A stretch of DNA of 8,691 bases from Acidimicrobiales bacterium (GTDB lineage: Bacteria > Actinomycetota > Acidimicrobiia > Acidimicrobiales > JABEUL01). Each line of letters begins with the position of its first letter. The first letter of the stretch is position 1. Shown here piece after piece: positions 5,350-8,691 of this stretch. The stretch covers positions 2,152 to 10,842 of the forward strand of contig DAIDJA010000030.1 of NCBI GenBank assembly GCA_027451605.1. Direction: 5' to 3'. The notes under the pieces are model-generated. The model saw nothing but the letters and a program-made list of their open reading frames with translations, searched no databases and had not been told where the DNA came from. A program made the position numbers and the translations under genes.

Positions 5350-6714
5350 GTGTTTGATAATTTACAGGACCGATTTACTGGCATTTTTGCAAAAATAAAA
5401 AACCGAGGACGTCTATCGCAGGCCGACGTTGATGAGACGTTACGCGAAATTAGAGTTGCTCTGATCGAAGCGGACGTAAACATAAGGGTAGTAAATTCCT
5501 TATTGGAATCCCTTAGGGAGGCTCTGGTTGGAATTGAGCTTTCAAAGAGCCTGTCTCCCAGCGAACAGGTAATAAAAGCAGTTAATCAGGGCTTAATTAA
5601 TCTTCTCGGGGGAACTGAACTTAAGCTTACCTATTCTTCAAAACCGCCTACCGTAATTCTTTTGGCCGGACTTCAAGGAGTCGGAAAGACTACCGCGGCG
5701 GCAAAACTTGCAAATTGGTTTAAGACTCAGGGGCGAAATCCACTTCTTGTCGGAGCTGACCTTCAGAGACCCGCCGCCGTCGATCAATTGAGAGTATTGG
5801 GTCAGCAAATTAATGTTGCTGTTTTTTCCGAACAGACAAGTCCCGTAGAGGTGGCACAAAAGTCCATATTTGAATCCAGGCGATTGGGTAAAGATGTAGT
5901 AATAATTGATACTGCCGGAAGATTGGCCATTGACGAAGAGTTGATGGCCGAAGTTAAGGCGGTTTCAGCAGCCACTGCGCCCATGTATACATTCTTTGTA
6001 GTTGATTCAATGATAGGACAAGACGCGGTCGCAACTGCGGTCGCCTTTAATGATGCCTTGGAGCTTGACGGTATAATTCTTACGAAAGTCGACGGCGACG
6101 CCAGGGGAGGAGCTGCTTTATCGGTCAAGGGTGTAGTAGGAAAACCCATCGCATTTGCGTCCACGGGTGAGAAAATCACAGAGTTTGAGATTTTCTATCC
6201 CGAAAGAATGGCCTCCAGAATATTAGGGATGGGGGACATGCTCTCTCTTATCGAAAAAGCCGAAAAAGCCTACGATCAAGATGTTGCGGCGGAAGCCGCT
6301 GACAAACTTATGACCGGAACCTTTAATTTAAACGACTTTTTGGAGCAGTTTCAGCAAATAAAAAAGATGGGTTCTCTGAGTTCTCTTTTATCGATGATGG
6401 GTGGGTTGCCCGCCGAGGTTCGAAATGCCAAGATTGACGATAAAGACATATCGAAAATTGAGGCAATAATAAGATCTATGACATTTGAAGAACGAGTAAA
6501 TCCGGCAGTTTTGAACGGCTCGCGCCGATTGCGAATCGCAAACGGAGCGGGAGTCTCCACTACAGAAGTCAATAATTTGATAAATCAGTTCAATCAGGCA
6601 AAAAAGCTTGCAGGAGCTTGGGGTTTTGGGAAATTGGGAATGAAAAAGAAGACCGGTTCAAATAAAAAGAAGACCGGCGGAGGACGCTACACTCCCAAAG
6701 GATCAAAACGGTAA
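5350..6714 (+). CDS. ffh: signal recognition particle GTPase Ffh
   Basis: The 454-residue protein component of the bacterial signal recognition particle, which binds signal sequences on nascent chains at the ribosome and delivers them to FtsY at the membrane. The N domain occupies about 1-95. The GTPase domain shows the P-loop GLQGVGKTT (107-115), GADLQRPAAVDQL (135-147, an actinobacterial-looking variant of DxxRPAA), DTAGR (187-191) and TKVDGDARGG (245-254). The methionine-rich M domain starts near 305 and contains the RNA-binding SRRLRIANG (391-399). The Lys/Gly-rich tail has a doubled KKKTG segment. Length is normal. The start is GTG at 5350, as MFDNLQDRF matches the family N-terminus. No ribosome-binding site precedes it. 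TAGATT at 5340-5345, with a weak TTCAAT 17 bp upstream, could give a leaderless or nearly leaderless transcript. Confidence 0.96.
   Translation: MFDNLQDRFTGIFAKIKNRGRLSQADVDETLREIRVALIEADVNIRVVNSLLESLREALVGIELSKSLSPSEQVIKAVNQGLINLLGGTELKLTYSSKPPTVILLAGLQGVGKTTAAAKLANWFKTQGRNPLLVGADLQRPAAVDQLRVLGQQINVAVFSEQTSPVEVAQKSIFESRRLGKDVVIIDTAGRLAIDEELMAEVKAVSAATAPMYTFFVVDSMIGQDAVATAVAFNDALELDGIILTKVDGDARGGAALSVKGVVGKPIAFASTGEKITEFEIFYPERMASRILGMGDMLSLIEKAEKAYDQDVAAEAADKLMTGTFNLNDFLEQFQQIKKMGSLSSLLSMMGGLPAEVRNAKIDDKDISKIEAIIRSMTFEERVNPAVLNGSRRLRIANGAGVSTTEVNNLINQFNQAKKLAGAWGFGKLGMKKKTGSNKKKTGGGRYTPKGSKR
6643..6677 (+). repeat. ffh: 14-bp direct repeat in the ffh 3' end (KKKTG tail)
   Basis: AAAAAGAAGACCGG occurs at 6643-6656 and 6664-6677. 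The 21-bp period equals seven codons and encodes KKKTGSN then KKKTGGG in the flexible basic tail of Ffh. It looks like a small in-frame duplication. Confidence 0.6.
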
Positions 6715-6972
6715 TTTGCAGGTGATCGACCGAAGGTCTGAGTTGACCTATTCAAACGATAGTTTCCGGTAACTGACTAAATTATTGCAGATATTAAATG
6801 TTCATATATTAACCCTATACAGTTGCTTATGTGAAGTGAACTTGGCTTAAATATCTGAAACCGATATTAAGCTAAAATGGATATTAAATAAAAACTGTCA
6901 ATTGCAGTAGGCTTTTTACTGTAAAATTGAATGTACCGTTTGGAACAGGACTATTAAAGGAAATATCGTATC
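6715..6972 (+). other. structured 258-bp ffh-rpsP spacer, probable rpsP operon promoter and leader
   Basis: No gene was found here. Just after the ffh stop, GACC (6728-6731), GGTC (6735-6738) and GACC (6745-6748) can form two mutually exclusive short hairpins. GATATTAA occurs three times (6790, 6863, 6880), twice as GATATTAAAT. A strong bulged hairpin lies at 6842-6875 and a weaker one at 6899-6929. TAAAAT at 6922-6927 is a possible -10 box for rpsP, without a good -35. AAAGGA at 6956-6961 is the likely rpsP ribosome-binding site, 11 bases before its GTG. No hairpin with a T run is present, so an intrinsic ffh terminator is not evident. Confidence 0.5.
6842..6875 (+). promoter_or_regulatory. 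bulged 13-bp hairpin upstream of rpsP
   Basis: TTGGCTTAAATATC (6842-6855) pairs with GATATTAAGCTAA (6863-6875) around the loop TGAAACC. The stem has 13 base pairs including one G-U, with a single bulged A. No T run follows on either strand, so it is not a standard terminator. It could be a leader RNA element, a processing site or a protein site. Confidence 0.4.
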
Positions 6973-7221
6973 GTGGCTGTAAAACTTCGCTTAGTTAGAA
7001 TGGGTAAGAAAAAGCAACCGACTTATAGGGTTGTGGCAGCCGATTCACGTTCGCCGAGAGACGGAAGATTTATAGAAATTGTTGGAACCTATTTCCCACG
7101 ACAGGAACCTTCTGAAGTTAATTTCGATTCCGACAAAGTAAATAAGTGGCTTAAAAACGGGGCGCAGCCAACCGAGAGGGTAGAAAAGCTATTGAAAGTA
7201 GCCGGGATTATCCAAAAATAA
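6973..7221 (+). CDS. rpsP: 30S ribosomal protein S16
   Basis: This 82-residue protein is ribosomal protein S16, which binds 16S rRNA early in assembly of the small subunit body. The N-terminus [20 protein letters not shown] and the following [18 protein letters not shown] are near-invariant family signatures, and [15 protein letters not shown] is the standard C-terminal end. Length is typical. The start is GTG, chosen because the family begins MAVK(L/I)RL and AAAGGA lies upstream at 6956-6961. It is the first gene of the rpsP-khpA-rimM-trmD cluster and follows the structured spacer after ffh. A 12-base gap separates it from khpA. The identification is secure. Confidence 0.97.
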   Translation: MAVKLRLVRMGKKKQPTYRVVAADSRSPRDGRFIEIVGTYFPRQEPSEVNFDSDKVNKWLKNGAQPTERVEKLLKVAGIIQK

Positions 7222-7233
7222 GTAAGAAACCAT

Positions 7234-7599
7234 ATGTCAGATTTCAACAAAATTAATCAGGCCGACGATGAATCTGTCGAAGAAGTCAATCATAATTTAA
7301 TTGACCGCGGGAACAACTTAAGTGACTCAGACCTCGATATTAATAAAATAGTCGGAGCCGATACCAAAGCTGTACTGGAATATTTGGTAAAGTCGCTGGT
7401 TAAAGACCCGGATGCGGTTGTTATCGAGTCCAAGGAAACTTCGAAAGATAATGTTCAGTTTTCGTTGCATGTGTCGCCCGGAGACTTAGGTAGAGTTATA
7501 GGTCGGCAGGGGAGAACGGCAAAGGCACTAAGAGTTGTAGCTTCGGCGATCGCTCACAGGGAAGGACTGAAGACTACCGTCGACATCGTTGATCAATAA
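7234..7599 (+). CDS. khpA: KH-domain RNA-binding protein KhpA with acidic N-terminal extension
   Basis: A 121-residue single-KH RNA-binding protein. Family members of about 75-80 residues bind many RNAs, partner with KhpB/Jag and affect cell elongation and division in some bacteria. The core begins near residue 46 (AVLEYLVKSLVKDPDAVVIES) and contains the RNA-binding GxxG loop as GRQG at 90-93 (GDLGRVIGRQGRTAKALR), ending with TTVDIVDQ as usual. The first 45 residues are an acidic, Asn-rich, probably disordered extension. No alternative start codon close to the core is evident, so the extension appears real; similar tails are remembered from other actinobacteria. It sits between rpsP and rimM in the common order. 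The ATG at 7234 has only a weak purine-rich region before it. Confidence 0.9.
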   Translation: MSDFNKINQADDESVEEVNHNLIDRGNNLSDSDLDINKIVGADTKAVLEYLVKSLVKDPDAVVIESKETSKDNVQFSLHVSPGDLGRVIGRQGRTAKALRVVASAIAHREGLKTTVDIVDQ

Positions 7600-7645
7600 A
7601 GATCATAAGTGAAGTGTCGTTGTACGGAGTTTATAGTCTGATAAA

Positions 7646-8287
7646 TTGCAGAGTCATTATACCGGGGTAAAATTGGTCGCTTCGGATACTTCCAGGGTTC
7701 AAATCGGATATATCACAAAGACTCACGGTCTCTACGGTAAAGTTGCAATTTATTTGACCACTGATGTGCCTGACAGATTAAAGCCCGGCGAGGTTGTATT
7801 TGTGGACAACATTCGTGAACTTACAGTCGAGTCGGCATCTTATGCAAATGGGAGGACTCTCGTAGCCTTCCACTCAATTTCGACTCTAAAAGAGGCTCAG
7901 GAGATTATTAAAAAAACACTTTGGGCTCCCAAAATTGTTCACGATATTCATACGGATCTTTGGATTTCGGATCTGTTTTTTAGTTATGTTGTCGATCAGT
8001 TTTATCGACCTTTGGGTAAGGTTAAATATGTAATCGAAAATCCCGCAAGCGATATTTTAGAGTTAGATAGCGATGTATTGATCCCATTCAAATTTATTAC
8101 AAAAATGATCGAAGTAAAAGTGGGCGCTATGAATGATGATTTGTTTAAAGCAAATGAAGCTCTTCACAAATACTATAACGTCCTACTTGTTGACGGCGAC
8201 AAGGTAGCCTTTGCCGAACTTCCGGACGGTCTCTTGGAGGTAAACACGAGTCGTTTGAATTTTAAAACAACCGAAGATTTAAACTAA
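7646..8287 (+). CDS. rimM: 16S rRNA processing / ribosome maturation factor RimM, with C-terminal insertion
   Basis: RimM binds ribosomal protein S19 and assists maturation of the 30S head. The N-terminal domain shows IGYITKTHGLYGKVAIY (20-36), the standard G-x-I-x-K-x-HGLxG-x-V block. The PRC-barrel follows from about 104, with LGKVKYVIENPASDILEL (123-140) and IPFKFI (146-151), closing with ELPDGLLEV (191-199). The protein is 213 residues against the usual 165-175. Much of the excess lies at about 155-186, between IPFKFI and LPDGLLE, where there appears to be a 25-30 residue insertion (KANEALHKYYNVLLVDGDK). The start is uncertain: TTG at 7646 has GGAG 16 bases upstream, while TTG at 7673 has GGGG 5 bases upstream and would give 204 residues. 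An in-frame stop at 7634 limits the N-terminus. trmD follows without a gap. Confidence 0.85.
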   Translation: MQSHYTGVKLVASDTSRVQIGYITKTHGLYGKVAIYLTTDVPDRLKPGEVVFVDNIRELTVESASYANGRTLVAFHSISTLKEAQEIIKKTLWAPKIVHDIHTDLWISDLFFSYVVDQFYRPLGKVKYVIENPASDILELDSDVLIPFKFITKMIEVKVGAMNDDLFKANEALHKYYNVLLVDGDKVAFAELPDGLLEVNTSRLNFKTTEDLN

Positions 8288-8691
8288 ATGAGAATTGATG
8301 TCTTTACAATTTTCCCTGAGATAATCGCCCAATACTGTGGTCATTCGCTCTTGGGCAAAGCCATTGATGACAAGGTAATGGACCTTTGGGTTCATAATAT
8401 CAGAGATTTTGGATTGGGTAAACATGCCTCGGTGGATGATGAGCCTTATGGTGGAGGCGCAGGAATGGTAATGCGCTGTGAACCTATTTTTCAGGCGGTT
8501 AATTCAGTAAAAGAAATGAACCGGCCGCTGTATGTTTTATCACCGGGGGGCAGAAAGTTCGATCAAAAATTGGCTAAAGAATTGAGTTTGGGGGAGGGTT
8601 TTTCCTTAATCTGTGGCAGATATGAAGGTTTTGACGAGAGAATTGTAAGGCATTTAGCCGACGGAGAGCTTTCGGTGGGCGATTTTGTATT
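8288..8691 (+). CDS. trmD: tRNA (guanine-37-N1)-methyltransferase, N-terminal part (3' end outside window)
   Basis: The first 134 codons of TrmD, the SPOUT-class enzyme that methylates G37 of tRNAs using S-adenosylmethionine and so prevents +1 frameshifting. The N-terminus MRIDVFTIFPE, then DFGLGKHASVDDEPYGGGAGMVMR with the conserved D-x-PYGGGxGM block, YVLSPGGRKFDQ, and LICGRYEGFDERIV leading to the knot region SVGDFVL are all diagnostic. The ATG directly abuts the rimM stop (TAAATG), so translation is probably coupled and no separate ribosome-binding site is needed. The frame is open to the window end. The identification is secure. Confidence 0.96.
   Translation, partial: MRIDVFTIFPEIIAQYCGHSLLGKAIDDKVMDLWVHNIRDFGLGKHASVDDEPYGGGAGMVMRCEPIFQAVNSVKEMNRPLYVLSPGGRKFDQKLAKELSLGEGFSLICGRYEGFDERIVRHLADGELSVGDFV

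Noticed and set aside
5802..6179. 125-codon antisense reading frame opposite ffh
   Set aside because: It lies opposite the highly conserved GTPase domain of ffh and has no family features.
6826..6836. GTGAAGTG shared with the khpA-rimM spacer near 7609
   Set aside because: An 8-base match between two AT-rich spacers is expected by chance, and the flanking bases do not match.

Overview
The window is a chromosomal segment of moderately low GC content (roughly 40-43% by eye). It most likely comes from an actinomycete, possibly a low-GC member of the Acidimicrobiia. The support is the Ffh sequence with an actinobacterial-style DLQRPAA motif, the gene order ffh - rpsP - khpA - rimM - trmD, the acidic N-terminal extension on KhpA, several starts without a Shine-Dalgarno sequence (ATG, GTG and TTG), and two accessory proteins that resemble actinobacterial families. 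The taxonomic call rests on remembered family features and was not tested by a search.

Layout. Bases 3-1944 hold a compact plus-strand run: the 3' end of cytidylate kinase (cmk), a PlsC-type acyltransferase and an NAD-dependent epimerase/dehydratase, with overlaps of 22 bp and 1 bp. A soluble family 2 glycosyltransferase faces this run on the minus strand (1922-2725) and its 3' end overlaps the epimerase by 23 bp. From 2726 to 3872 there is a two-gene accessory module: an XRE-type DNA-binding protein overlapping an AbiEii-like nucleotidyltransferase. It looks like a toxin-antitoxin pair, but the first Asp of the nucleotidyltransferase motif is Asn. A 404-bp gene-free stretch (3873-4276) with degenerate 16-bp tandem repeats follows. 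Next comes a GNAT acetyltransferase with an extra N-terminal region of about 105 residues (4277-5125), and a 224-bp spacer with an exact 16-bp direct repeat.

Bases 5350-8691 are core genes of protein export and ribosome maturation: ffh (signal recognition particle GTPase), then rpsP (ribosomal protein S16), khpA (KH-domain RNA-binding protein), rimM (30S maturation factor) and the 5' part of trmD (tRNA m1G37 methyltransferase). The last four are closely spaced and probably form one operon. The 258-bp ffh-rpsP spacer contains a strong bulged hairpin and repeated GATATTAA motifs and could carry the operon promoter and leader. rimM has an apparent insertion in its C-terminal half and an uncertain TTG start.

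No rRNA, tRNA, CRISPR array or insertion sequence was recognised. The parts most worth a second look are the XRE/nucleotidyltransferase module with its apparently leaderless promoter, the GNAT fusion, the unusual RimM, and the structured spacers around ffh.
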